The position numbers and the translations under genes are program-made. Positions 44,198-53,005 of a stretch of DNA of 64,000 bases are shown here, one piece after another; positions within the stretch are counted from its first letter, which is position 1, and each line of letters starts with the position of its first letter. This DNA comes from M3 sp045133615 (GTDB taxonomy: Bacteria; Bacteroidota; Bacteroidia; Bacteroidales; Muribaculaceae). The notes beneath the pieces are model-generated. The model was given only the letters and a program-made list of their open reading frames with translations. It ran no database searches and had not been told where the DNA came from. The stretch lies in assembly GCA_045133615.1 (NCBI GenBank), contig JBGUUQ010000056.1, positions 1 through 64,000 on the forward strand, written 5' to 3'.

Positions 44198-45160
44198 ATG
44201 GAAAATATTGAAGAATTGAAAAATCTGGTTGAAAAATACCTTAATCACAGTGCAACCGCTGCCGATCGACTTCGCATTTGTCAATATCTTGAGTCGGGCG
44301 ACGACATGGCTTGCTGGTTTCAACAGCAAATCGACACATCGAGCAACGACATCGATGCGGATATCAAAGGCGGCATTCTCGAAAACATTTACGTCGACAC
44401 CGACACTCGCGAACGTCGCGGATGGCGCTTCTATCTGTTGTCGATAGCCGCATGCTTGCTCGCCGTAGTTGCCACCGTGGCCGTGATGAAATATTGGTTC
44501 CCGCTATCGGCTGCCGATGACAAGCCTTTTACCGTCTACACCAATATGGGCAACAAGAGCTACGTTACCCTTCCCGATGGAACGGAAGTGAATCTCAACA
44601 CCATGTCGAAGATTACATATTATTATGATGCAAAAACTCGCTCGCGCGTGGTCAAGCTTTCGGGCGAAGCATTCTTCGATGTGGCAAAAGACCCCGAACA
44701 TCCATTCTACGTGCAGGCCGACGCGCTGCGAGTGGAATGTCTCGGTACGAAATTCAATGTCAATGCCTATCCGGAGAGTCAATCCATATCGGTAGTACTT
44801 GCCGACGGTAAAGTGAACGTCGCCTCCGAAAAAGAAAACATGATAATACAGCCCAACACCTGTATCAACTACGACAAAAGGGGAGGGCGCATGACCAAAC
44901 AGCCGGTCGAAGCTATCAACTACTGCGAATGGATGAACGGCTACATATATTTTAATAATGAGCGGTTTGAAGAGATAGCCAAGATGATAACCCGCAACTA
45001 TGGAGTCACGGTCAACATCCTGTCGAAGTCGCTCAAAGAGGAAAAATTCACCGGAACAATCTACCAGACAGATATAAAAAACGTGCTCGGAATCCTCACG
45101 GCAGCCTCCGGCGCGAAATACGAAATCATTAACGACACATTAATTAACCTATCATACTAA
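44198..45160 (+). CDS. FecR-type anti-sigma factor
   Basis: The 320-residue protein has a short cytoplasmic N-terminus, one membrane helix at about residues 77-97 (YLLSIAACLLAVVATVAVMKYW), a periplasmic FecR domain (TNMGNKSYVTLPDGTEVNLNTMSKI; FDVAKDPEHPFYVQ; VECLGTKFNVNAYPE) and a C-terminal DUF4974 domain (FNNERFEEIAKMITRNYGVTVNI) that would meet the STN domain of the transporter. It lies 10 bp after the sigma factor gene. Confidence 0.94.
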   Translation: MENIEELKNLVEKYLNHSATAADRLRICQYLESGDDMACWFQQQIDTSSNDIDADIKGGILENIYVDTDTRERRGWRFYLLSIAACLLAVVATVAVMKYWFPLSAADDKPFTVYTNMGNKSYVTLPDGTEVNLNTMSKITYYYDAKTRSRVVKLSGEAFFDVAKDPEHPFYVQADALRVECLGTKFNVNAYPESQSISVVLADGKVNVASEKENMIIQPNTCINYDKRGGRMTKQPVEAINYCEWMNGYIYFNNERFEEIAKMITRNYGVTVNILSKSLKEEKFTGTIYQTDIKNVLGILTAASGAKYEIINDTLINLSY

Positions 45161-45187
45161 CAATTAAACCAACAAACTATCCTTATT

Positions 45188-45610
45188 ATGCTAAACGTTA
45201 AGTACTTTGGTCTCCTATTGATGGTTTTAACCTTGGGTTTGGTATCGTGTGACGACGATCCCGAAATCGGCGATGTAGTCGGTGCGGACACGTCATACAC
45301 CGCGATTACCATCACGCCTGAGAAAGATGTCTATCAAGTAGGCGACGTAATCACGTGCTCCATTACGGAGACAAAAGGTCCCAACGACAAACTCCAAGAG
45401 GAAACCTATTGGTGGAACATGTCTTGGTGGTCGGCAGCTGCCATCGAAGTTGATTTTCAAGAATTTGACGAAAATCGTGTAAACACCTCATCGGAAATCG
45501 AATTGACCGAGCCGGGTGAAATCACCGTCTATTTCTTCGGGCAAATCAAATACCCCAATTTCGATTGGCGAAAAGTCGAAATCACAAAGAAAATCACGGT
45601 TGTCGAATAA
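45188..45610 (+). CDS. Small lipoprotein of the SusCD locus, unknown function
   Basis: The 140-residue protein has a lipoprotein signal (lipobox LVSC, C21) followed by acidic DDDPE, a typical surface-export context for Bacteroidetes lipoproteins. The mature part is a single beta-rich domain (YTAITITPEKDVYQVGDVITCSI, then a WWNMSWW stretch) like an Ig-like or PKD-type fold. The aromatic WW cluster could bind a ligand. It sits 27 bp after the FecR-type gene and 17 bp before susC, so it belongs to the same operon. No family recognised. Confidence 0.75.
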   Translation: MLNVKYFGLLLMVLTLGLVSCDDDPEIGDVVGADTSYTAITITPEKDVYQVGDVITCSITETKGPNDKLQEETYWWNMSWWSAAAIEVDFQEFDENRVNTSSEIELTEPGEITVYFFGQIKYPNFDWRKVEITKKITVVE

Positions 45611-45627
45611 TCTAAATCTTTAGGACC

Positions 45628-48600
45628 ATGAGTTATATTACTAAACAATTAAAGCGGACATTGGTTCTGCTTGCGGTAGCAGTATGCTCACTTGCAGCGC
45701 AAGCCAATATCACAGTGTCGCTTTCATCGGTGCCCTTGCGCAAAGCGATGAACGAGATAGAGAAAGTATCGAATCTCCACTTCTTTTATAAATCATCATT
45801 GACCGGACTCGACTCCGTTGTCTCCATTTCAGCCAACAACGAGTCCGACAAAGCAGTCCTCGACCGCCTTTTCAGCGACACCGACCTCGGTTATTCGCTT
45901 GAAGACGACGGTATTGTGGTCGTGTTTCCAAAAGCCTCGCCGATGTCTCGTGCCGAAATCGAAGAGGCCAATTCAGGAAGCCAAAAGCCCGGATTCACTA
46001 TCCGTGGAACAGTCCTCGATGCCAACGACGAACCATTGATTGGTGCCAACGTACGCATCAAAGGCTCTAAGACAGGTGTCACCACCGACATCGACGGTAA
46101 CTACACACTCACACCCGTCAAGGCCGGCGACGTAGTCGAAATCTCTTATGTAGGCTACACACCCACATCATTGAAAATTACCGGTGCCGGACGCTACGAC
46201 GCTGTCCTTCAGGAAAATGCACTCGCTCTCAACGAAGTGGTTGTCGTTGGTTACGGTACACAGAAGAAAGTCAACCTCACAGGTGCAGTCAGCGTGGTTA
46301 AAGCCGAAGACCTCAACGGACGTCCTTCCGCCAATGCAGCTACCGCACTCCAAGGTGTTGACCCCGCGCTCAACCTCTCGATGAGCACCGGTGGCCCCAA
46401 CTCCGGCTACGATATCGACATCCGCGGTGTTGCCTCTATCAACGGCGGTACTCCGCTCATCTTGGTCGATGGTGTTGAAATGACCCTTAACCGCGTGAAC
46501 GCCAACGATATCGAATCTGTTTCAATCCTTAAGGATGCTTCAGCAGCAGCCATCTACGGTGCTAAAGCATCTTCAGGTGTTGTCCTCGTCACCACAAAGA
46601 GCGGTAAGGACGGCAAGGCAAAAGTATCGTTCGACCTCAAGGCCGGTTGGAAGACTCCGACCACCAACACCGATTTCGTCGATTCAGGTTACTGGTCAGT
46701 ATTCATCAACGACTGGTTTATGATTGAACACGGCGGTTACGGCTACACCACTTACGACGACAACGACTACGCTCAGCTTTGGATGCGTCTCGGTAAGGGC
46801 GAAACAGCCGATCTCCCTTGGGCAGTTGTTCAAGACGACCTCTCATATAAATATTATGCTAACTACGACTGGTACAACCACTACTTCAAGACCACTCGCC
46901 CGATGCAGGACTACAACGTCTCCATCACCGGTGGTACCGACAAGGTGAACTACTACATCTCCGGTCGTATGTATAAAGAAGACGGTCAGATTCGTCAGAA
47001 CAACGATAACTTCAAGAGCTACAACCTCCGCTCTAAAATCAACGTCAACATCACCGACTGGTTGAAATACGGCATCAACGTAAGCTACTTTGAATCAGAT
47101 TATTTCTATCCAGGTGGCAACGACCTTCAGTACACAATGAAGTCGACTTCGCTCCACTCACTTGCCTACATTCCCTCAACCAACCCCGACGGAACATCGG
47201 TATTCGCCAACCGTTACAACTATAACGGCTCTGTCGAAGTGGGTGGCGGTCTCAACGCCGTGTTGAACCAAGGCAAGCACACCAACGACGAAAAGAACCG
47301 CGAGTTCGTTGTCAAAAACGAAATCGAACTCAAGCTTATGAAAGACTGGACCGTAAATGCCGACTATTCATATCTTTTCCGCAACTACGAGTTCGCATCT
47401 CGCCGTGTTCCCGTGCCTTACTCTGATGTAGCCGGACAAATCTCATGGATGGACCCCTCATCGAAGACATTGGCTCGCGACCAATACTCACAGCGTCATA
47501 CTCGTCGCACTAAGCAGAGCTACAATATCTTCACCACATATTCTCCCTCATTTGGCGACCACAACTTCAAGTTGATGCTCGGTATGAATGGTGAAATCTA
47601 TCGTCAACGCTCATTGAAGGCAACCCGCCTCGACCTTCTCTCTACTGAAAATTCATCGTTCAACCTCGCAACAGGCGAAGTGACCGAACTCATCGAAGAT
47701 ATCGAAAATGCACGCACCCGCGGTTGGTTCGGACGTTTCAACTACGACTACGCCGGCAAGTACCTCATGGAAGTGTCGGGACGTTACGACGGTTCATCCC
47801 GCTTTGCTGCCGACCATCGTTGGGGCTTCTTCCCCTCAGGTTCACTCGGATGGCGTATCAGCGAAGAAAACTTCTGGGAACCCTTGCGTGAATGGTGGAG
47901 CAACGCCAAGATTCGTGCTTCTGTCGGTTCACTCGGTAACCAACAAGTAGGCTACTACGACTATATCGACGTTATCGACACCTCCAAAAAGCTCTCAGGC
48001 GTCACTCTCGACGGTGTGACTCAACTTCCCTATGCAACTGAAAGCGACCCCGTTGCTTCCGACCTCACTTGGGAAACAGTTACCACCTACGACCTCGGTC
48101 TCGACCTCGCATTCTTCAACAACCGCCTCTCTTTCACCGGCGACGTTTACATCCGCGACACCAAGGACATGCTCACCTCCGGAGCTTCTCTTCCGGCAGT
48201 TTACGGTGCATCCGTTCCTGAGTCCAACTGCGCCGACCTCCGCACCAAAGGTTGGGAAATCGGTGTGAACTGGACCGACGACATCGCACTTTTGGGTAAG
48301 AACCTCCGCTACTCTGTAGGATTCGGTATTGGTGACTACAAGTCAAAGATTACCAAATACGACAACCCCAACAAACTTCTCTCCGACTACTACGAAGGCA
48401 TGACTCTCGGCGAAATCTGGGGTTACTCTATCGGCGGACTCTTTATGTCTGACGAAGAAGCAGCCGCTTACGATGTAGATCAATCGCTCGTCAATGGTGA
48501 CATCCAAATTGCAGGTCCCTCAAAGGGTCTCCACGGTGGTGATATGAAATATCTCGACCTCGACGGCGATAAAGTCATCTCTATCGGTGAAAACACAGCC

Positions 48601-49149
48601 GACAACCCCGGCGACCGCAAAATTATCGGTAACTCACTTCCGCGCTACAACTACAACTTCCGCTTTAGCGCAGAATGGAACGGTATCGACATCTCCGCAT
48701 TCTTCCAGGGCGTAGGCAAGCGCGATTGGTATCCCACCAATGAAGCTATCACCTTCTGGGGCCCGTATTCTCGTCCTTATCAAGCATTTATCGAGAAAGA
48801 CTTCCTCTACAACGTGTGGACCGAAGACAACAAGGGCGCTTACTTCCCCCGCTGGCGCGGTTACGAAGCACTCGGTACCCAAAATCAGCTCGGTAATGCC
48901 AACGACCGTTACCTCCAAGATATTTCGTACCTCCGCTTGAAGAACCTCACCGTAGGCTACACTCTTCCTTGGTTGAAGAAATACGTTTCCGAACTTCGTG
49001 TCTACTTCTCAGGTGAAAACCTCTTCTACTGGTCGCCCTTCAAGAAATATTGCAAGAGCATCGACCCCGAAACTGCCGCTGCCACCACCACCGGTGTCAA
49101 CTACAGCTTCGCAAAGACTTTCACTTTCGGTGTTAACATCTCATTCTAA
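45628..49149 (+). CDS. SusC/RagA-type TonB-dependent transporter with STN signalling domain
   Basis: The 1173-residue protein has a signal peptide (to about residue 26, AQA), an STN domain at about 27-100 (ITVSLSSVPLRKAMNEIEKVSNLHFFYKSS), a carboxypeptidase-regulatory-like domain at about 125-200 (IRGTVLDANDEPLIGANVRIKGSKTGV), the plug (NEVVVVGYGTQKKVNLTGAVSVV, then LVDGVEMTLNRVNANDIESVSILKDASAAAIYG) and a 22-strand barrel ending TFGVNISF. The STN domain pairs with the FecR-type protein. It imports a substrate captured by the SusD partner. Codons are strongly biased to C-ending forms, which suggests high expression. Confidence 0.96.
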   Translation: MSYITKQLKRTLVLLAVAVCSLAAQANITVSLSSVPLRKAMNEIEKVSNLHFFYKSSLTGLDSVVSISANNESDKAVLDRLFSDTDLGYSLEDDGIVVVFPKASPMSRAEIEEANSGSQKPGFTIRGTVLDANDEPLIGANVRIKGSKTGVTTDIDGNYTLTPVKAGDVVEISYVGYTPTSLKITGAGRYDAVLQENALALNEVVVVGYGTQKKVNLTGAVSVVKAEDLNGRPSANAATALQGVDPALNLSMSTGGPNSGYDIDIRGVASINGGTPLILVDGVEMTLNRVNANDIESVSILKDASAAAIYGAKASSGVVLVTTKSGKDGKAKVSFDLKAGWKTPTTNTDFVDSGYWSVFINDWFMIEHGGYGYTTYDDNDYAQLWMRLGKGETADLPWAVVQDDLSYKYYANYDWYNHYFKTTRPMQDYNVSITGGTDKVNYYISGRMYKEDGQIRQNNDNFKSYNLRSKINVNITDWLKYGINVSYFESDYFYPGGNDLQYTMKSTSLHSLAYIPSTNPDGTSVFANRYNYNGSVEVGGGLNAVLNQGKHTNDEKNREFVVKNEIELKLMKDWTVNADYSYLFRNYEFASRRVPVPYSDVAGQISWMDPSSKTLARDQYSQRHTRRTKQSYNIFTTYSPSFGDHNFKLMLGMNGEIYRQRSLKATRLDLLSTENSSFNLATGEVTELIEDIENARTRGWFGRFNYDYAGKYLMEVSGRYDGSSRFAADHRWGFFPSGSLGWRISEENFWEPLREWWSNAKIRASVGSLGNQQVGYYDYIDVIDTSKKLSGVTLDGVTQLPYATESDPVASDLTWETVTTYDLGLDLAFFNNRLSFTGDVYIRDTKDMLTSGASLPAVYGASVPESNCADLRTKGWEIGVNWTDDIALLGKNLRYSVGFGIGDYKSKITKYDNPNKLLSDYYEGMTLGEIWGYSIGGLFMSDEEAAAYDVDQSLVNGDIQIAGPSKGLHGGDMKYLDLDGDKVISIGENTADNPGDRKIIGNSLPRYNYNFRFSAEWNGIDISAFFQGVGKRDWYPTNEAITFWGPYSRPYQAFIEKDFLYNVWTEDNKGAYFPRWRGYEALGTQNQLGNANDRYLQDISYLRLKNLTVGYTLPWLKKYVSELRVYFSGENLFYWSPFKKYCKSIDPETAAATTTGVNYSFAKTFTFGVNISF

Positions 49150-49160
49150 TATCCACGACA

Positions 49161-50966
49161 ATGAACTATCTATATAAAATAATGTTGCTTGTCGCAGCCG
49201 CTTGCTGCCTCAACGCATGTGAAGACCTCGACGAATTTCCGGAGGACGATCTCAGCCCCGAATCCTATTTCGGTACTGAATCGGAATTGGAACTCTATTC
49301 CAACCAATTCTACTCGCAGATGCCTTCAGCACCCTCCAATGCCGCAGAGGGCAAACTCTACTGGTATTGCGAGCAAGGCGAACACTTCGTGTCGCCCACA
49401 CTCGTGCGTGAAATCCAAGGCACCCGTCTCATCCCCGCCGATGCCGACGATGTGGGTTGGACTTGGTCGGCCCTCCGCAAGGTCAACTACTTCCTCAAGA
49501 ACAACGTACGTTGCGACGACGAGTCGGTTCGCGAACGCTACAATGGCGTAGCCTACTTCTTCCGCGCATATTTCTATTACAATATGCTCGTGAAGTTCGG
49601 CGACCTCCCTTGGTATGACACCCCCGTAGGTTCAGGCGACGGCGACCTCCTTTACAAAGCACGCGACTCGCGCGATGTGATTATCAAGCACATCATCGCC
49701 GACTGCGACTCCGCAGCCAAGTCCTATCGCTTGCCGAGCGCACGCACTCCCTACGAAGTGAATCGTTGGACAGCTCTCGCACTCAAAGCCCGCGCATGCT
49801 TGTTTGAAGGTACATTCCGCAAATACCACGCCGGCGACGTATTCAACCCCGACAATCTCCCCTCCGACGAACTTCTTCGTCTCGCTGCCGAAGCAGCCAA
49901 AGAGGTGATGACTCAAGGCGGATACTCGCTCTACAACGAAGGCTCCGAACCTTACCGCGACCTCTTCGCTTCATTTGAAGCTCGCGACTGCGAAATCATC
50001 TGGGCACGCCGCGTATCGGAAGAGTCAGCCATCAAGTGTAACGCCAACGGTTGGGCCAACACCCGCCGTGTAGGTTTCACCAAGCGATTTGTCAACCTCT
50101 ACCTTAACTCCGATGGTACCCGCTTCACCGACAATGCCGGATGGGAAACCAAGCAATTCGTTGAAGAGTGCACCGACCGCGATCCCCGTATGGCGCAGAC
50201 CGTGTATTGCCCCGGCTACATCCAAAAGGGTGAAACCAAATCGTACATGACCGACATGACCGGCAACCTCTCCACCGGTTACAAGTACATCAAATATGTT
50301 CGTGAGGTTAAATACAACACTTGGGATGCTTCTATGGTGGCTCTGCCGCTCTTCCGTCTCGGTGAAATGTATCTCATCTATGCCGAAGCTCTCGCCGAGT
50401 TGGGCACCATCACCCAAAACGACCTCGACATCTCTATCAACGTGCTTCGCGACCGCGTAGGCATGCCACACCTCAATCTCGCTTGGGCAAACCAAAATCC
50501 TTGCCCTTATATGCAGAGTGCCGACTGGGGCTATCCCAACGTGACCAAGAGCGCCAACACCGGCGTGATTCTCGAAATCCGTCGCGAGCGTCTCATCGAG
50601 CTTTGCTTGGAATCGCTCCACTATTCCGACATCCTCCGCTGGAAAGAGGGTAAAGTCTACGAAAAGCCCTTCTACGGACAATACTTCCCTGGTCCCGGTA
50701 AGTACGACCTCACCGGCGACGGCAAGGCCGATGTATGCCTCTATGTCGGAACCAAACCTTCCGGTCGTGGCTTGACATTCCTCGAAATCGGTGTCGATGT
50801 CGTCCTCTCCGAAGGCGAATCCGGATATATCCAAGTGCACAGCGACCCGTCGCTCCAATGCAATTGGACCGAAGACAAAGACTATCTCTTTGCAATTCCC
50901 ATCAACGAGCGTCTCCTCTCCGGAATGGCTCTTGATCAGAACCCCGGCTGGAACGATGGTCTCTAA
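49161..50966 (+). CDS. SusD/RagB-type nutrient-binding lipoprotein
   Basis: The 601-residue protein has a lipoprotein signal (lipobox LNAC, C20) and the SusD-like TPR-rich fold: YNGVAYFFRAYFYYNMLVKFGDLPWYDTPV in the N-domain, PLFRLGEMYLIYAEALAELG and the C-terminal VILEIRRERLIELCLESLHYSDILRW. It forms the lid of the SusC transporter. It follows susC by 11 bp and ends the sigma-led unit at a strong terminator. Confidence 0.95.
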   Translation: MNYLYKIMLLVAAACCLNACEDLDEFPEDDLSPESYFGTESELELYSNQFYSQMPSAPSNAAEGKLYWYCEQGEHFVSPTLVREIQGTRLIPADADDVGWTWSALRKVNYFLKNNVRCDDESVRERYNGVAYFFRAYFYYNMLVKFGDLPWYDTPVGSGDGDLLYKARDSRDVIIKHIIADCDSAAKSYRLPSARTPYEVNRWTALALKARACLFEGTFRKYHAGDVFNPDNLPSDELLRLAAEAAKEVMTQGGYSLYNEGSEPYRDLFASFEARDCEIIWARRVSEESAIKCNANGWANTRRVGFTKRFVNLYLNSDGTRFTDNAGWETKQFVEECTDRDPRMAQTVYCPGYIQKGETKSYMTDMTGNLSTGYKYIKYVREVKYNTWDASMVALPLFRLGEMYLIYAEALAELGTITQNDLDISINVLRDRVGMPHLNLAWANQNPCPYMQSADWGYPNVTKSANTGVILEIRRERLIELCLESLHYSDILRWKEGKVYEKPFYGQYFPGPGKYDLTGDGKADVCLYVGTKPSGRGLTFLEIGVDVVLSEGESGYIQVHSDPSLQCNWTEDKDYLFAIPINERLLSGMALDQNPGWNDGL

Positions 50967-51015
50967 TCTTTTCGACCCTTATTTCTAACAATTTTATAAT
51001 CTAACCGACAATTCC

Positions 51016-51070
51016 GTTGCTCTATCGGGGAGTCCCCGATACGAAAGGCAAGCCGATAGAGCAACTTTTT
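51016..51070 (+). terminator. Terminator after the SusCD unit
   Basis: A perfect 13-bp stem (GTTGCTCTATCGG/CCGATAGAGCAAC) encloses a small inner hairpin (CGGGGA-GTC-CCCG-like) and is followed by TTTTTATTT. It lies 49 bp after the susD stop codon. Partial read-through to the beta-helix gene is possible. Confidence 0.85.
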
Positions 51071-51123
51071 ATTTAAAACTTTTTTTCTTCAATTTTTTAT
51101 TAACCTAAACAAAATTTTTAGTT

Positions 51124-52716
51124 ATGAAACGAAGTCTTACTTCAATCTTGGCAGCTGCTGCAATGTTGGTAGCTCCTAACGTAAATGCAGGCGAAGTTTA
51201 TTTCTTCAGTCCTAACGGTTCAGGCGAAGGTTATTCTTGGGACGATCCTATGAACGGTGACGACCTTGAAGCTTCTATTAAAGGTGCCGCTGCAGGTGAT
51301 ATATTCTACCTTATGGAAGGTACTTATACCGCCCGTACATCAGGTATTTTTGAAATTCCTTTCGGTGTAACTATCAAGGGTGGCTATCCTGCTTCATCAA
51401 CCGGCGAAAATGTCGACATCACTTATCCCACCGGTGCTGAAACCATCCTCGATGCCGACCTCGACGGCGACGGTCTTGGCGACAATGGAAACAAGGCATT
51501 CATCTATATTGCAGGCAACGAAGAGGGATATTACTCTGATGTAGCGCCTATCGTTATCGAAGGTGTTACCATTAAAAATGCTCGCGTAGGTTCTGACACT
51601 GAAAAAGCTGTAAGCGACTATACCGGAGCTGCTTTGTATGCCGACAATGCGCAACTCACTCTCAGCCACGTGAAGTTCGCAGACAATGTTCGCGTCGGTG
51701 ACATTGCTAACAAATATTGTCGTGGTTCTATCATTATTGTTCGCGGTTGCTACACTTACGCTCACGACTGCGTATGGGAAAACAACGAAGGTCAATCTGC
51801 CGGTTGCTGCTTCGCTGCACGTCAACGTGGAGGTAACACTTCTGACCTTGCTGATACCGAATATGGTATTTCTATTCTCGACCGCTGCTACTTCGCTCCT
51901 ACCAACAAGATGGAAGATGTGACTACAACTAATAACCGCTACGGTGGTGTGGTTACTCTTGCCGACTATGGTGGCATTATGGTTATGAACAACTGTACCG
52001 GTTACAGCACTTCTGACAATCCCACTATCCACTCTATCGGTGCATTTTCTCGTATCGGTACAGCTGCTACTTTCTACATGACAAACTGTACTATCTTTGA
52101 TTACTATGCTTATGAAGCTAAAAATCTCAAAGGTGTATTCTCTATTGGTAAATTGGCAACCGCATACTTTGCCAACAATATCGTAGTTAACTCTACTGAT
52201 ACTGCTGCTGATGACAATGCATCTGTAATGTGGTTCCAGGAAGGCACTACTACCTACACCTCTGCCGGCTACAACGTATGGGGTTCTACTTTCGATCCTA
52301 ACTCAAAGGCTTCTCTCCAATCTACCGACAAGACCGGTAACACTAACACCGTTGCTACCGTATTCGGCACTGCTACTGTTGCTGACGGCGTGATTGCTCC
52401 GCTCGAATCTTACCGTACAGTTCCCACTGCCGACATTAAGGCTGCCGCTACCACTTGGGGTATCGACAAATATGTTGACGTAACCATCGACCAAAAGGGT
52501 AACGCACGTCCCGCAACCACCGTTCCCGGTGCATACGATGCTAACGCTTCTTCAGGTATCGAAAATGTAATTGCAGATGACAATGCTGAAGTTATTGCAG
52601 TTGAATACTACAACATCCAAGGTCAAAAACTTAGCGTTGAGCCCGAAAACGGTTTCTACATCCAAAAGGCTATCAAGGCCGACGGTACTGTAAAGGCTTC
52701 AAAGCTCGTTAAGTAA
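51124..52716 (+). CDS. Secreted right-handed beta-helix protein with sorting-like tail
   Basis: The 530-residue protein has a signal peptide (cleavage near NVNAGE, about residue 22) and one parallel beta-helix module. The module opens VYFFSPNGSGEGYSWDDPM and continues with IFYLMEGTYTA, FGVTIKGGYPAS, rungs such as LYADNAQLTLSHVKFADN and MVMNNCTGYS, closing at VPGAYDANAS. The C-terminal tail (YYNIQGQKLSVEPENGFYIQKA, ending ASKLVK) resembles a type IX sorting domain. No catalytic residues of pectate lyases are recognised, so it may bind or scaffold rather than cleave. The same module is found three times in the next gene. Confidence 0.85.
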   Translation: MKRSLTSILAAAAMLVAPNVNAGEVYFFSPNGSGEGYSWDDPMNGDDLEASIKGAAAGDIFYLMEGTYTARTSGIFEIPFGVTIKGGYPASSTGENVDITYPTGAETILDADLDGDGLGDNGNKAFIYIAGNEEGYYSDVAPIVIEGVTIKNARVGSDTEKAVSDYTGAALYADNAQLTLSHVKFADNVRVGDIANKYCRGSIIIVRGCYTYAHDCVWENNEGQSAGCCFAARQRGGNTSDLADTEYGISILDRCYFAPTNKMEDVTTTNNRYGGVVTLADYGGIMVMNNCTGYSTSDNPTIHSIGAFSRIGTAATFYMTNCTIFDYYAYEAKNLKGVFSIGKLATAYFANNIVVNSTDTAADDNASVMWFQEGTTTYTSAGYNVWGSTFDPNSKASLQSTDKTGNTNTVATVFGTATVADGVIAPLESYRTVPTADIKAAATTWGIDKYVDVTIDQKGNARPATTVPGAYDANASSGIENVIADDNAEVIAVEYYNIQGQKLSVEPENGFYIQKAIKADGTVKASKLVK

Positions 52717-52729
52717 TCCGCATTTTTTC

Positions 52730-52766
52730 GGGGCGACGGCTCAACCTCATCGTCGCCCCATTTTTT
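52730..52766 (+). terminator. Terminator of the beta-helix gene
   Basis: A 9-bp GC-rich stem (GGGGCGACG/CGTCGCCCC) with a 12-nt loop followed by ATTTTTT, 13 bp after the stop codon. Confidence 0.85.
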
Positions 52767-53005
52767 CTATTCTTCCCTAAGCAACATATCATCGAAAAGC
52801 ACTCAACAAAAATTTCGTTTATTCTAACATTCTAACCGTATTTGCCCGCAATGACCCGGATACTTTTACTACAATCACACTCAACGCATCACGTGCCCGA
52901 TTCTATCTGTCGAGCATGCCTTTCGATGTATCCATGAGTTGCAAGGCAAATCCCGACAATCTACGAAAAAAGTTTCAGTTCAACTAAGCATATCATTTCA
53001 CAAGC

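Noticed and set aside
50025..50858. A 277-codon minus-strand frame within susD
   Set aside because: It is a shadow produced by the strong C-ending codon bias of susD; it has no start context and lies wholly inside a clear gene.
52810..52987. A plus-strand open frame before the giant EEP gene (reads NDPDTFTTITLNASRARF)
   Set aside because: It has no start codon near its beginning, is short, and is not clearly related to a neighbour; it may be a gene remnant but this cannot be supported.
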